DNA of 32,499 bases from CAYXTI01 sp964468495 (GCA_964468495.1 CAYXTI010000024.1:1-32499); one strand, 5' to 3'; numbered from the stretch's first letter, positions 7,569-17,361 are shown. The notes: generated from the sequence alone by a model not told the origin. Made by a program: numbers and translations.

Positions 7569-8030
7569 ATGAAGATATTTCTTTCAAGATATATAAATAA
7601 AATAGATAAAAAAGGACGGGTATCTGTGCCTGCTAACTATCGAGCAATATTGTCTGAGAAAAATTTTAATGGAATTATAGTTTACCCTTCATTCAAAAAT
7701 AAATGTATTGAGGTTTGTAGTATGTCTTGGGTAGAAAAATTAAACACTATTTTATCTGATTTAGATCCTTATTCTGAAGAACGTGATGCTTTTGAAACAG
7801 TAATATTAAGTGAAGCTATACATTTACAATTTGATCATGAAGGAAGGGTTATAATTCCTGAATATCTTATGAACCAAGTATCTATTACTAACCAAGCATG
7901 TTTTGTAGGAAAAGGCAATGTATTTGAAATATGGAATCCTGAAAATTTTAATAAGCATTTAATTTTAGCCCGTAAAGTAGCTCAAAATAGTAAATTGTTG
8001 TTAAAAAATACAGCAAAAAATAGTTGTTAA
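7569..8030 (+). CDS. mraZ: Transcriptional regulator MraZ
   Basis: DNA-binding regulator that heads the division and cell-wall cluster and usually controls it, including itself. The 153 residues hold two SpoVT-AbrB (swapped-hairpin) repeats: DKKGRVSVPANYRAIL at residues 13-28 and DHEGRVIIPEYLMNQVSI around 94-111. The N-terminus FLSRYINKIDKKGR fits the family, fixing the ATG at 7569. However, AAGGA (7564-7568) directly abuts the start with no spacer, which is unusual for a Shine-Dalgarno. rsmH follows 36 bases after the stop. The likely operator is at 7470-7508. Confidence 0.95.
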   Translation: MKIFLSRYINKIDKKGRVSVPANYRAILSEKNFNGIIVYPSFKNKCIEVCSMSWVEKLNTILSDLDPYSEERDAFETVILSEAIHLQFDHEGRVIIPEYLMNQVSITNQACFVGKGNVFEIWNPENFNKHLILARKVAQNSKLLLKNTAKNSC

Positions 8031-8066
8031 CATTTAAAAATAAAAAAAATCATATTGTTTATTATA

Positions 8067-9002
8067 ATGGAAAAATGTCGCCACTTCCCTGTTATGAAAA
8101 ATGAAATGTTACAATATTTAGATCCTAAAGCAAATGGTCGATATCTAGATTGTACTTTTGGATCAGGCGGTTATACAGTAGCTATTCTAGAATCATGTAA
8201 ATGTTATATTCTATCGTTAGATCATGATAAAGATGTTTTTCCTTTTGCTCAAGAAATAAAAAATAAATATCTTGATAGGTTTAATTTTATTTATACCAAT
8301 TTTGCTGATTTTAACAAAAAATTATATCAATACCAATTTGATGGAATTGTTTTAGATTTAGGTGTTTCATCTATGCAGTTAAATACACCTTCTAGAGGTT
8401 TTTCTTTTATGCAAAATGGTCCTTTAGATATGCGTATGAATTGTTCTCAGTCGAATAATGCCAAAGATTTTGTTAATAATGCATCAGAAGAATCTTTAGC
8501 TCAAATATTATATCAATATGGTCAAGAGCAAAAAGCTAAATCTATAGCAAAAGCTATAGTTTCTTATAGAAAAGATACTATTATTGATACTACCTTTAAA
8601 TTAGCACAAATAGTTCGTAAAGTATATCATAATAAAAAAGGTAGAATTGATCCTGCAACAAAAACTTTTCAAGCTATTAGAATATATGTTAATCAAGAAT
8701 TGAATTCATTACAAAAATTTCTACCTAATATAAAAAACATTTTGACTTTAGGAGGTAGAGTAGTAATACTATCTTTTCATTCTCTTGAAGATACTATAAT
8801 AAAAAGGTTCTTTAAAAGTAATTCTCCTATAAAAGTTGCTAAATCAAAATATTCTATTTTATTAGATACAACAGAAACTGACCATAATAAATGGTTAAAA
8901 ATTCTTACTCCAAAAGCATTGAAACCTTCACGTTTAGAATTATTAACAAATAGAAAATCTAGATCAGCTAAGTTAAGGGCTGCAGAGAAAATAGGTAATT
9001 AA
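8067..9002 (+). CDS. rsmH: 16S rRNA (cytosine-1402-N4)-methyltransferase RsmH
   Basis: SAM-dependent methyltransferase modifying C1402 in the ribosomal P site. The 311 residues start from the ATG at 8067 (MEKCRHFPVMKNEML). The frame is open four codons further to a TTG at 8055, but homology starts at HFPVM. Motifs in order: SAM-binding LDCTFGSGGYTVAIL, FDGIVLDLGVSSMQL, RGFSFMQNGPLDMRM, AIRIYVNQELNSL and VILSFHSLEDTIIKRFF, all family-typical. Second gene of the dcw cluster; ftsL begins 3 bases after its stop. Confidence 0.96.
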   Translation: MEKCRHFPVMKNEMLQYLDPKANGRYLDCTFGSGGYTVAILESCKCYILSLDHDKDVFPFAQEIKNKYLDRFNFIYTNFADFNKKLYQYQFDGIVLDLGVSSMQLNTPSRGFSFMQNGPLDMRMNCSQSNNAKDFVNNASEESLAQILYQYGQEQKAKSIAKAIVSYRKDTIIDTTFKLAQIVRKVYHNKKGRIDPATKTFQAIRIYVNQELNSLQKFLPNIKNILTLGGRVVILSFHSLEDTIIKRFFKSNSPIKVAKSKYSILLDTTETDHNKWLKILTPKALKPSRLELLTNRKSRSAKLRAAEKIGN

Positions 9003-9004
9003 TT

Positions 9005-9412
9005 ATGCATCTAAATAAAATATTTATTTATATAACTTCTACTATATGCTTAATTGTGTCTATTTTTTTATTTGTGATAAAAGATTTAGTTACATCAATG
9101 ACAGGAGAATTATCATATATAAAAAAGCAGATTCAAACTGAATTGCATAATATTCATATGTTAAATGCCGAATTAACATATCTGACTTCTCCGAAAAGAT
9201 TAAAGACTTTGTCAGAGGCTTATTTACCTTTATATTCTACAAAAATTAGCCAAATAAAATGTGATATTCTTAATCCAAGTACAAATATATTGGCAGAGAA
9301 TAATAATATTGGAATTAATACTTTAAAAGTTACTAATTCTGATCCTTATATAAAATGGAGATATAAAAAAATAAATAACCAATATATAACTATGCTATCA
9401 AATAATAAATAA
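9005..9412 (+). CDS. ftsL: Cell division protein FtsL
   Basis: Small bitopic divisome protein that with FtsQ and FtsB links FtsZ-ring assembly to septal peptidoglycan synthesis. The 135 residues show a short N-terminus, one membrane segment (about residues 6-25), a helical, coiled-coil-like stretch (about 30-62), and LTSPKRLKTLSEAYLPL, the alphaproteobacterial FtsL pattern at the end of the coil. The C-terminal 50 residues are low complexity. The assignment rests on topology, this motif and its position between rsmH and ftsI, as FtsL sequences are poorly conserved. Confidence 0.85.
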   Translation: MHLNKIFIYITSTICLIVSIFLFVIKDLVTSMTGELSYIKKQIQTELHNIHMLNAELTYLTSPKRLKTLSEAYLPLYSTKISQIKCDILNPSTNILAENNNIGINTLKVTNSDPYIKWRYKKINNQYITMLSNNK

Positions 9413-9467
9413 TTATTCTTAAAACTAATATTCTAACAATAATTATTATTAAATTTTAACCAAATGT

Positions 9468-9496
9468 TTGATATAACTACTTATAGATGATACAAT
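9468..9496 (+). promoter_or_regulatory. Internal promoter upstream of ftsI
   Basis: TTGATA (9468-9473), a 17-base spacer and TACAAT (9491-9496) make a good sigma-70-type promoter in the 205-base gap between ftsL and ftsI. The predicted start near 9503 leaves a leader of about 115 bases. This would let ftsI-murE-murF-mraY be expressed independently of the MraZ-controlled promoter. Confidence 0.55.
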
Positions 9497-9617
9497 CATA
9501 TCAAATAGCTGCTAGCAAAATTGCGTTTTAAAAAATATATTCTGTCTAGGTATAAAGCTTGTGATTCAAATTTATGTTTTTTTATAGAATTATTAATCAC
9601 ATTAAAGATTAATAAAA

Positions 9618-11390
9618 ATGGTTGTAACAGGTAATAATAAATTAAGGAAACAAATTATAACATTATTTACTAATACCGTACTTAAACTATTTAAATGGAA
9701 ATATAATGAAAATTGTACAGTATTTAGGTCAAAAATAATAATTTTTAGTTTTTGTGCATTATTCTTTATTATAGCAATAAATTTGATATTGGTATCTACC
9801 AGTAGTCAAAAAAGTAAAATTTTTCAAGAGAAAAAACATGAAAAATTAAGATATATAAGAAATAATATTGTTGATCGTAATGGTCAATTATTGGCTACTG
9901 ATATTCCTATGGTATCTTTATATGCTAATCCTGATAAAGTTATAGATCCTAAAAAATCTATACAAAAATTATCTGTAATTTTCCCAGATTTAGATCAAGA
10001 CTATCTTATTTTGCAATTATCAAGCAAAAAAAATTTTGTATGGATAAAACGTTGCATTACCCCAAAGGATCAGCAAGAAGTATATAATCTTGGATTACTT
10101 GGATTTGATTTTATTCCAGAACAAAAAAGATTTTACCTTTATAACACTTTATTATCTCATGTTTTAGGATATGTGGGATTAGATATGGAAGGTTTAGCTG
10201 GGGTAGAAAAGTATTTTAATACATTCTTAACTATAAAAAAAGACGATAATGAAGAAAATCATAGTGATTTAGTCTCGCGCTATAATAGGTTCTTAAGTCT
10301 TAAAAACTATTTACAATTATCATTAGATATAAGGGTACAAAATATATTATCTGAAGAAATAGATCATGTTATAAAAAAATTTCATGCAAAAGGTGGAGCT
10401 GGTATAATTGTTGATTCTACTAATGGAGAAATTATAGCTTTAGTAAGCAAACCTGATTTTGATCCTCATTTTCCTGGTAAAGCTAGTCCAAACCAATTAT
10501 TTAATATGATAACTCAAGGAGTTTATGAAATGGGATCAATTATGAAAGTATTAACTATAGCAATAGGAATAGATACAAATATTACATCGCCTTATGATTT
10601 ATATGATATAACTTATATGAAAGTAAATAACTTCCAAATAAGAGATCATCATCAAAAAAAAGGGTGGCATTCTGTTCCAGAAATTTTTTTACAATCAAGC
10701 AATATAGGGGTAAGTCAAATTATACTAGAAATTGGTAAAAATAATTTTTATCAATATTTTAAAAATTTATTATTGCTTGATCAACTTAAAATAGAATTAC
10801 CTGAGCGAGCAAAACCTTTATATCCAGATTTATCAAGATGGACAGATTTAAGTTTAGTAACTATGTCATATGGGTATGGCATATCTGAAAGTCCTGCCCA
10901 TTTTATTCAAGCCATGATTCCTGTAGTTAATGGAGGTAAGATGTATCCCCTTACTATAATCAAGGATAGTAATAACAATAGTAATTATCACCAAGTATTT
11001 AGTAGTGAGACTTCTATGATAATGAGAAAATTACTTAGATTAGTAGTTTCGAAAGGTACTGGACAAAAAGCAGAAATACCAGGTTATTATATTGGAGGAA
11101 AAACAGGTACAGCTAATAAAGCTATAGCAGGAAAATATAATAAAGATAAAAGATTATCTTCTTTTTTTGCTGTAATTCCAGCTTCTAATCCAAAATACAT
11201 AGTTTACGTTATTATAAATGAGCCTCAAGGAATAAAGGAAACAGCAGGTTTTTCTGGTGGAGGTTGGACTGCTGCGCCTGCTGTACAAAATATTTTATCA
11301 AGAATGATAGGTTTATATTCTATTGAACCGTTGAATCCTAATAGTTCAGAAGTGCTTAATTTATTAGATATTGAAACTAAAATGAAATAA
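9618..11390 (+). CDS. ftsI: Septal peptidoglycan transpeptidase FtsI (PBP3, class B PBP)
   Basis: DD-transpeptidase that cross-links septal peptidoglycan with FtsW. The 590 residues comprise a cytoplasmic N-terminus, one membrane anchor (about residues 40-59), the PBP dimerisation domain (from NIVDRNGQLLATDIP, about 83-230) and the transpeptidase domain. Active-site motifs are intact: SxxK as S307-I-M-K310, SxN as S360-S-N362 and KTG at 495-497. It starts after a 205-base gap carrying a promoter, and murE begins 3 bases after its stop. No anomaly was seen, implying a functional beta-lactam target. Confidence 0.95.
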   Translation: MVVTGNNKLRKQIITLFTNTVLKLFKWKYNENCTVFRSKIIIFSFCALFFIIAINLILVSTSSQKSKIFQEKKHEKLRYIRNNIVDRNGQLLATDIPMVSLYANPDKVIDPKKSIQKLSVIFPDLDQDYLILQLSSKKNFVWIKRCITPKDQQEVYNLGLLGFDFIPEQKRFYLYNTLLSHVLGYVGLDMEGLAGVEKYFNTFLTIKKDDNEENHSDLVSRYNRFLSLKNYLQLSLDIRVQNILSEEIDHVIKKFHAKGGAGIIVDSTNGEIIALVSKPDFDPHFPGKASPNQLFNMITQGVYEMGSIMKVLTIAIGIDTNITSPYDLYDITYMKVNNFQIRDHHQKKGWHSVPEIFLQSSNIGVSQIILEIGKNNFYQYFKNLLLLDQLKIELPERAKPLYPDLSRWTDLSLVTMSYGYGISESPAHFIQAMIPVVNGGKMYPLTIIKDSNNNSNYHQVFSSETSMIMRKLLRLVVSKGTGQKAEIPGYYIGGKTGTANKAIAGKYNKDKRLSSFFAVIPASNPKYIVYVIINEPQGIKETAGFSGGGWTAAPAVQNILSRMIGLYSIEPLNPNSSEVLNLLDIETKMK

Positions 11391-11392
11391 TA

Positions 11393-12850
11393 ATGAAAGA
11401 AATATTAAAGAGTTATTTTTCTAAGTTAAAAATTAAAGGAATAAGCGATGATTCTAGGTCTATAAAAAATCATGATGCTTTTTTTGCCATTACAGGAACA
11501 AATGATGATGGTAATAATTATATTAATCAAGCAATAAATTGTGGAGCTAGTATAGTATTTACTGATAAACCTATTCTAGAAAACAAACAAAGAAGAATAA
11601 TTTATCTTCCTAATATAAGGTTAAATTTAGCTCTTGCTGCAAGCATTATTTATAATAATCGTCCTAAAAATTTATTATCTGTCACAGGTACTAATGGCAA
11701 ATCATCTGTTGTTTCATATGTATATCAAATATTAACATTGTTAGGAAAATCTGCTGCTTCTATAGGAACAGAAGGAATTACTTCATCTCAACCACTAACT
11801 AAAGAAATTGATACAATATCAAATATTCATCTTACTACAATGGATCCAATTAACTTTTATAAGGTACTAGATCATTTAGCTAATAGTAATGTCAATAATG
11901 TTATTTTTGAATCTTCAAGCCATGGCTTAGATCAGAAGCGGTTAGGCGATATTAAAGTAAAATTTGCTGGATTTACAAGCTTTTCTCAGGATCACTTGGA
12001 TTATCATCAAACAATGATTAACTATTTAAATGCAAAATTATCTTTATTTATTGATCATTTAGATATCAATGGAGAGGTAGTAATAAATTCTGATATATTA
12101 CATTATAATGATATACAAAGGTTTTTTAACTCATCTAATATTAAATATGTTTCTATTGGGAGTAATGATAATGATAATATAAAGATTAAAACTCAGCAAA
12201 TAACCAATGAAAAACAAAAAATTACTTATTTTCATAATAATCAACAGTATAATTTTTATACTGATATAGTAGGATCATTCCAAGTTGCTAATATTTTAAT
12301 TGCAGCAAGATTAGTAGAAAATTTAGGCATTAATTTTAAACAAATTCAAGGTGTATTGCATAAATTATTATCTCCTCCTGGTAGATTACAAAGGGTAACA
12401 AATGTAAAAGATAAATATCATATCTTTATTGATTATGCTCATACTCCTGATGCATTACAAAAAATATTAATCGAATTAAATAAAATAAAACTCCAATATG
12501 GAAAATTATATATTATTTTTGGTTGCGGAGGTAATCGTGATTATGTAAAAAGGAGTATTATGGGAAAAATAGCAACAGACCTAGCAGATGTAGTGATAGT
12601 AACAGATGATAATCCTAGATTTGAATCTCCTGCTTTAATTAGATCAGCAATAATGTCTCAAGCAAAAGATGCTATTGAAATAGACAATAGAGAAAATGCA
12701 ATAAGTTATGTAATTTCAATTTTAAAACAAAATGATATATTACTAATTGCAGGTAAAGGAAATGAGAATTATCAAATTATCGGTAATCAAAATTACTTTT
12801 ATAATGATTTTTTAACGGTAAAAAATATTTTAAAAAAACAAATTAACTAA
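11393..12850 (+). CDS. murE: UDP-MurNAc-tripeptide synthetase MurE
   Basis: ATP-dependent Mur ligase adding the third stem-peptide residue to UDP-MurNAc-L-Ala-D-Glu. The 485 residues show the three-domain layout: N-terminal domain with DDSRSIKNHDAFFAI, the ATP loop TGTNGKSSVV (about residues 99-108), a central FESSSHGLDQKRL motif, and the C-terminal IDYAHTPDALQK. DDNPR in VTDDNPRFESP is the signature of enzymes using meso-diaminopimelate, so a Gram-negative stem peptide is inferred. Its stop shares one base with the murF start. Confidence 0.95.
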   Translation: MKEILKSYFSKLKIKGISDDSRSIKNHDAFFAITGTNDDGNNYINQAINCGASIVFTDKPILENKQRRIIYLPNIRLNLALAASIIYNNRPKNLLSVTGTNGKSSVVSYVYQILTLLGKSAASIGTEGITSSQPLTKEIDTISNIHLTTMDPINFYKVLDHLANSNVNNVIFESSSHGLDQKRLGDIKVKFAGFTSFSQDHLDYHQTMINYLNAKLSLFIDHLDINGEVVINSDILHYNDIQRFFNSSNIKYVSIGSNDNDNIKIKTQQITNEKQKITYFHNNQQYNFYTDIVGSFQVANILIAARLVENLGINFKQIQGVLHKLLSPPGRLQRVTNVKDKYHIFIDYAHTPDALQKILIELNKIKLQYGKLYIIFGCGGNRDYVKRSIMGKIATDLADVVIVTDDNPRFESPALIRSAIMSQAKDAIEIDNRENAISYVISILKQNDILLIAGKGNENYQIIGNQNYFYNDFLTVKNILKKQIN

Positions 12851-14250
12851 TGATTTGGACTCATAAACAAATAGAAGAAGCTTTATCTTTAAAAATTACT
12901 AATAATGGTAGTAAAAATATTGGAAGAATACAGTTTAATTCTAATGATATTAAAAAAGAAGACATATTTATTGCTCTTACCATAGGGAAAAGAGATGGTC
13001 ATAATTTTGTAAATGATGCTATTAATAATGGAGCATCTTTTGCTATAGTAAATAAAGTAATACAAGGCGTAAATCCTAAAAAATTAATAATAGTAAAAGA
13101 TACATTAATAGCTTTAGATTTACTTGCAAGGTATAAAAGAAATAAATCAAATGCTGTATTCATTGCTATAACAGGTAGTGTAGGAAAAACAAGTTTAAAA
13201 GAAGCCTTAGGAAAAATGCTTAAAGCCTATAGTACAAGAGTTTTTTATACTATTAAAAACTTTAATAACAGTATTGGAATTAGATTGAATCTATCATCAA
13301 TGCCAGATGATACCGAGTATGCTATTATTGAAATGGGTATGAGTAAAACTGGAGAGCTGAGTGATTTAACTAAATTAGTACTACCTGATATTGCAGTTAT
13401 TAATTCTGTTGCTCAAGGACATTTGCAGTTTTTCTCGTCTGTTGAAGAGATAAGTGATGCAAAATGCGAAATATTTAATAACTATAATTCCTCAAATATG
13501 ATTGCCCTAATTAATTATGGAATACCTACATATTCAAGATGTATTAATAATATTAGTAATGCTGGGGTAAATAATATAAAAACTTTTGGTGAAGCAAAAA
13601 TTGTAGATTCTAGACTACTTGCTTACATAAATATCGAATATAAAAAAACAAAACTAATATATTTAGTTTCTAGACAAGCAATACAAATAGAAATTTCAGA
13701 TTTTATTGCAAAACATGTTGCACTGAATTTTGCAGCTGCTTTTATGGTTATAAAATTGCTTAATTTTCCTTTATACAAAGCACAAAGAGCAATATTAGAT
13801 TATAAAATTCCTGCAGGAAGAGGAAATATAGTGAATACTATATGTAATAATAAAAAATATACTATAATTTGTGATTATTATAATTCAAATCCTGAATCTT
13901 TAAAAGTTTCTCTTCAGTATATACAACAATTTGTTCATAAAAAAAAGATATTAATTTTAGGTGATATGCTAGAATTAGGGAAAGATGAAATTGCTATACA
14001 TAAATCATTATTACCTAATATAGTAGATACTAAGTCTTATAAAGTTTTATTAGTAGGGTCTATTATAAAAAATTTATGTAGTATAATGCCTCCTAGTATA
14101 TTTGTAATGTCTTACAATAATGTAGATGATTTAATTAGCGATATTGATAATATATTGCATGGAAATGAATTAATTTTAGTTAAAGGCTCTAGGTTAATTT
14201 ACTTAGAAAAAGTAGTCCAATATCTTGGAGTTAAAGAAAATGTTTTATAA
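12850..14250 (+). CDS. murF: UDP-MurNAc-pentapeptide synthetase MurF
   Basis: Mur ligase that adds D-Ala-D-Ala to the UDP-MurNAc tripeptide, completing the soluble peptidoglycan precursor. The 466 residues contain the ATP loop AITGSVGKTSLKEAL (about residues 104-118), the acidic IIEMGMSKTGEL motif, DYYNSNPESLKVSL (DxYNANPxS-type, about 342-355) and GDMLELG. The start ATG uses the last A of the murE stop, and its end overlaps mraY by 11 bases, so three consecutive genes are probably translationally coupled. Confidence 0.95.
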   Translation: MIWTHKQIEEALSLKITNNGSKNIGRIQFNSNDIKKEDIFIALTIGKRDGHNFVNDAINNGASFAIVNKVIQGVNPKKLIIVKDTLIALDLLARYKRNKSNAVFIAITGSVGKTSLKEALGKMLKAYSTRVFYTIKNFNNSIGIRLNLSSMPDDTEYAIIEMGMSKTGELSDLTKLVLPDIAVINSVAQGHLQFFSSVEEISDAKCEIFNNYNSSNMIALINYGIPTYSRCINNISNAGVNNIKTFGEAKIVDSRLLAYINIEYKKTKLIYLVSRQAIQIEISDFIAKHVALNFAAAFMVIKLLNFPLYKAQRAILDYKIPAGRGNIVNTICNNKKYTIICDYYNSNPESLKVSLQYIQQFVHKKKILILGDMLELGKDEIAIHKSLLPNIVDTKSYKVLLVGSIIKNLCSIMPPSIFVMSYNNVDDLISDIDNILHGNELILVKGSRLIYLEKVVQYLGVKENVL

Positions 14251-15316
14251 ACTTCTAAAAACATACTCCGATGAAAGTATAATTGCAAATCTTTTTATTT
14301 ATAGTGCCTTATTTAGAAATAGTATAATATTATTAGCTAGCTTTATATTTTGTTTAATAATGGGTAAAATTTTTATTGTTTATTATAAAAAATTAAAAAC
14401 GCAAGGCCAACCTATTAGAAATTATATTACTGAAATACACCTAGATAAAAAAGGAACTCCTACTATGGGAGGAATAATAATTATTGTAACAACAATAATA
14501 TTTACTATTTTATTTGCTAATCTTGCTAATCCTTATGTCTGGATTGTATTATTTTCATTACTATCATTTGGCATTTTAGGGCTTATTGATGATTATACTA
14601 AAATTATTCGTAATAATCATTATGGAATAAAGGCCTATACTAAACTAATAGTACAAATAATAATTAGTATTATTGTTATTAGTAGTACTAAGTATTTCTC
14701 AAGTCAATATACCTCTTTTACTACTGTCGCTATCCCATTTTATCAAAATCTATTTTTAGGTTATTTCTACTATCCTTTTGCTATTTTTCTAATAGTAGCA
14801 TTTTCAAATGCAGTAAACCTTACTGATGGTTTAGATGGTTTAGCTATAGGTATTGTTATTATTGTATTATCAGTATTTATTATTATTACTTATTTATCTT
14901 CAAACTATTTTAAAGTTACTACTTATACTGTTTATCTGCAGGAACTATCTATAATATATTTAATATTAATAGGCAGTGCTCTTGCTTTCTTATGGTATAA
15001 TTGTAAACCTGCTAATTTATTTATGGGAGATACTGGCAGCTTATCTCTTGGGGGAGTATTAGGTACAATTAGTATTATTACTAAAAATGAAGTGTTATTA
15101 ACTATAATAGGTGGAGTATTTGTTATTGAAACAATATCAGTGCTTTTACAAGTATGCTATTATAAATATACTAAAGGGAGAAGATTATTTTTAATGGCTC
15201 CTATACATCATCATTTTGAAAAACAAGGAATAGATGAATCAAAAATAGTTATAAGATTATGGATCTTATCAATTATTTGTGCTTCAATTGCTCTTATTAT
15301 TTTCTTCTTTTATTAA
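14240..15316 (+). CDS. mraY: Phospho-MurNAc-pentapeptide transferase MraY
   Basis: Integral membrane enzyme that transfers phospho-MurNAc-pentapeptide to undecaprenyl phosphate, forming lipid I. The 358 residues start at the ATG at 14240, preceded by GGAG at 9 bases; an in-frame TTG at 14225 is less likely. Conserved landmarks: KKGTPTMGGI, GLIDDYTKI, the catalytic NLTDGLDGLAIG, FMGDTGSLSLGG and MAPIHHHFEKQG, with about ten membrane helices. It overlaps murF by 11 bases. murD, ftsW and murG, frequent followers in a dcw cluster, are not next to it. Confidence 0.95.
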   Translation: MFYKLLKTYSDESIIANLFIYSALFRNSIILLASFIFCLIMGKIFIVYYKKLKTQGQPIRNYITEIHLDKKGTPTMGGIIIIVTTIIFTILFANLANPYVWIVLFSLLSFGILGLIDDYTKIIRNNHYGIKAYTKLIVQIIISIIVISSTKYFSSQYTSFTTVAIPFYQNLFLGYFYYPFAIFLIVAFSNAVNLTDGLDGLAIGIVIIVLSVFIIITYLSSNYFKVTTYTVYLQELSIIYLILIGSALAFLWYNCKPANLFMGDTGSLSLGGVLGTISIITKNEVLLTIIGGVFVIETISVLLQVCYYKYTKGRRLFLMAPIHHHFEKQGIDESKIVIRLWILSIICASIALIIFFFY

Positions 15317-15388
15317 ATTAAAAAATATACTGGATAATAATACTATATTGTGTATTTTAATAAACATTAAAATAAAATTTCTTTTCTG

Positions 15389-15406
15389 CTTCATACTTTA
15401 ATGAAG
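15389..15406 (+). terminator. Weak hairpin downstream of mraY
   Basis: CTTCAT (15389-15394) and ATGAAG (15401-15406) can pair around a 6-base loop in the 127-base gap before the glycosyltransferase. The stem is short and no T tract follows, so it may be only a leader structure of the next gene. Confidence 0.2.
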
Positions 15407-15443
15407 TGAAAATATTAATTCAATTAAGAATATTATATTCATT

Positions 15444-16583
15444 ATGTTTAATAATCAAAATAATAAAACCGTTATACAAGTCTTATCTTTTTTAACCCCT
15501 AGTAGTATTGCTAGAGGGACTGTTGATATGGCAAATAAACTAATAAAATGTGGCTATAAATCTATTGTAATATCAACAGGAGGATGTTTAGTTGATGAAT
15601 TAGTAACACATGGATCAATTCATATAAAAATGAATACAGCAACCAAAAATTGGTTTATTATGTTATATAATGCCTATAAAATTTCTCAAATAATATCTCA
15701 ATATAAAGCAGGAATTATACATGCTAAATCAAGAGCACCAGTTTGGAGTTGTTATATCGCAGCTAAAAAAAATAAAATAAAATTTATATCTACTTTTCAA
15801 GGTCTTTATAATATAAACAATATATTTAAGAAAACTTATAATAATATTATGCTCTATGCTAATCAAGTAATTACTATTTCTAATTATCTTAAAGACCATC
15901 TATTAAAATACTATAAAATAAATCCAAATAATCTATCTGTCATATATAGAGGAGTAGATCATGATTTATATTCTCAAAAAAACTGCTCTTCACTACTCAT
16001 GAAAAAATTCTATATCAAATATAATGTACCTAATAATACTCCTGTTTTATTACTCTCTGCAAAGTTTATTGAACAAAAAGGCCATCTAATATTAATTGAA
16101 GCATTAAAACTAATTCAAGATTTACAATATTATTGTATCTTAGTAGGTAATCTTAACTATACACTTGATTTTATTCAAAAAATTAAAAATCTTATTGAAA
16201 AATATAAATTACAGAATAAAATTCAATTATTTGGACATGAACGAAATATGATGGGGTTATATTCAATATCTGATATAGTTTTATCAACATCTCTTTATCC
16301 AGAAGCTTTTTCTAAAAGCTTAATTGAAGCCCAGTCAATGGAAAAATTAGTTATTACTACAAATATTGGTATTGCAAATGAAATTGTAAAAGATAAAAAA
16401 ACAGGTTTTCATGTTAGCCCTTATAATGTTGAGCAATTAGCTAACACCATAAAATATTGCTTAAGCATTCTTAATACTCAACCAGCAAAGGATATTACAT
16501 CTTATGCACGAAAGGTTGTAATAGAAAAATTTTCTATTCAAGAAATGTTTAATAATACACTTTCAATTTATAAAAAACTTTAA
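15444..16583 (+). CDS. GT4-family glycosyltransferase
   Basis: GT-B-fold, retaining glycosyltransferase of 379 residues. N-terminal acceptor domain: residues 10-175, with QVLSFLTPSSIARGTVDMA in place of the usual glycine-rich loop region. C-terminal nucleotide-sugar domain: YRGVDHDLYS, LLSAKFIEQKGHLILIEAL and PEAFSKSLIEAQSM, which carries the E-x7-E motif of family 4. It is not MurG, a GT28 enzyme with different motifs. Relatives in alphaproteobacteria include lipopolysaccharide-core or surface-polysaccharide transferases; the acceptor here is unknown. It lies 127 bases after mraY on the same strand and may be co-transcribed, and is convergent with purC. Confidence 0.82.
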   Translation: MFNNQNNKTVIQVLSFLTPSSIARGTVDMANKLIKCGYKSIVISTGGCLVDELVTHGSIHIKMNTATKNWFIMLYNAYKISQIISQYKAGIIHAKSRAPVWSCYIAAKKNKIKFISTFQGLYNINNIFKKTYNNIMLYANQVITISNYLKDHLLKYYKINPNNLSVIYRGVDHDLYSQKNCSSLLMKKFYIKYNVPNNTPVLLLSAKFIEQKGHLILIEALKLIQDLQYYCILVGNLNYTLDFIQKIKNLIEKYKLQNKIQLFGHERNMMGLYSISDIVLSTSLYPEAFSKSLIEAQSMEKLVITTNIGIANEIVKDKKTGFHVSPYNVEQLANTIKYCLSILNTQPAKDITSYARKVVIEKFSIQEMFNNTLSIYKKL

Positions 16584-16641
16584 ACCTTAAAATTTTTTGT
16601 ATTATTATTGTATAATCTAATATAATATCTATTGCTGTTAT

Positions 16642-17361
16642 TTAATAATTATTATTTAATCTTAATCTTTTCAGTACTTCTTGATATACTAATATTACAT
16701 TATCTGGGTTATCTTTAGCAATCTCATAGCATAATTTCTCATTTGTATGCACATCCCATAACTTACATGTATCTGGTGATATTTCATCTACAAGCATAAT
16801 AATTAAATCTTCTTCATTAAATAATCTCCCAAATTCTAATTGTATTTCAATTAACCTAATATCTATTCCCATAAATAAACCACTAACAAAATCATGTATT
16901 CTCATAGCTTGATTTTTTAATAGCCTCATTTCTTCATGAGATACCCATCCAAAACTAATAATTTGCGACTCATTAATCACTGGATAGTTTATTTTACTAT
17001 TTTTTATACGATAATCTATCATTGGAGTATCAAAAACAAACCCATCTTCTATAGCAAAATCTTTTACATATCTTCCTCCTGCTATTGTAGATATATATAT
17101 CTTAAATGGAAATACATTTACAAACCGAACTAATTGTTGATACATATTATTTTTTTTAATAAAATGATTATCTATTCCAATCAATCCTAATTTTTCCATA
17201 ATAAATGCCGAAATACTATTATTAATAGCTCCTTTTCCAGCTATTATAATTGATTTATTTCCTTTTATTATTAATCTATCATCAAATGATAGTAAAAGAG
17301 AATTATGCTCTTCTGTTTTATATAAAGTTTTACTTGTTCCTGTATATAATTTTTCTTTCAT
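16642..17361 (-). CDS. purC: Phosphoribosylaminoimidazole-succinocarboxamide synthase PurC
   Basis: SAICAR synthetase, joining CAIR and aspartate with ATP in de novo purine synthesis. The 239 residues match the usual short bacterial form: LYTGTSKTLYKT at the N-terminus (ATP lid), AGKGAINNSISAFIMEKL, the central IAGGRYVKDFAIEDG and LVDEISPDTCKLWD near residue 200. Its presence suggests a purine pathway, which some intracellular lineages (Anaplasmataceae) keep and Rickettsia itself has lost. It follows the exoD-like gene's start by 67 bases on the same strand but lies upstream of it, so it may head a short operon. Confidence 0.93.
   Translation of the reverse strand: MKEKLYTGTSKTLYKTEEHNSLLLSFDDRLIIKGNKSIIIAGKGAINNSISAFIMEKLGLIGIDNHFIKKNNMYQQLVRFVNVFPFKIYISTIAGGRYVKDFAIEDGFVFDTPMIDYRIKNSKINYPVINESQIISFGWVSHEEMRLLKNQAMRIHDFVSGLFMGIDIRLIEIQLEFGRLFNEEDLIIMLVDEISPDTCKLWDVHTNEKLCYEIAKDNPDNVILVYQEVLKRLRLNNNY

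Noticed and set aside
15444..16583. MurG
   Set aside because: The C-terminal E-x7-E motif and overall pattern are GT4; MurG (GT28) motifs are absent.
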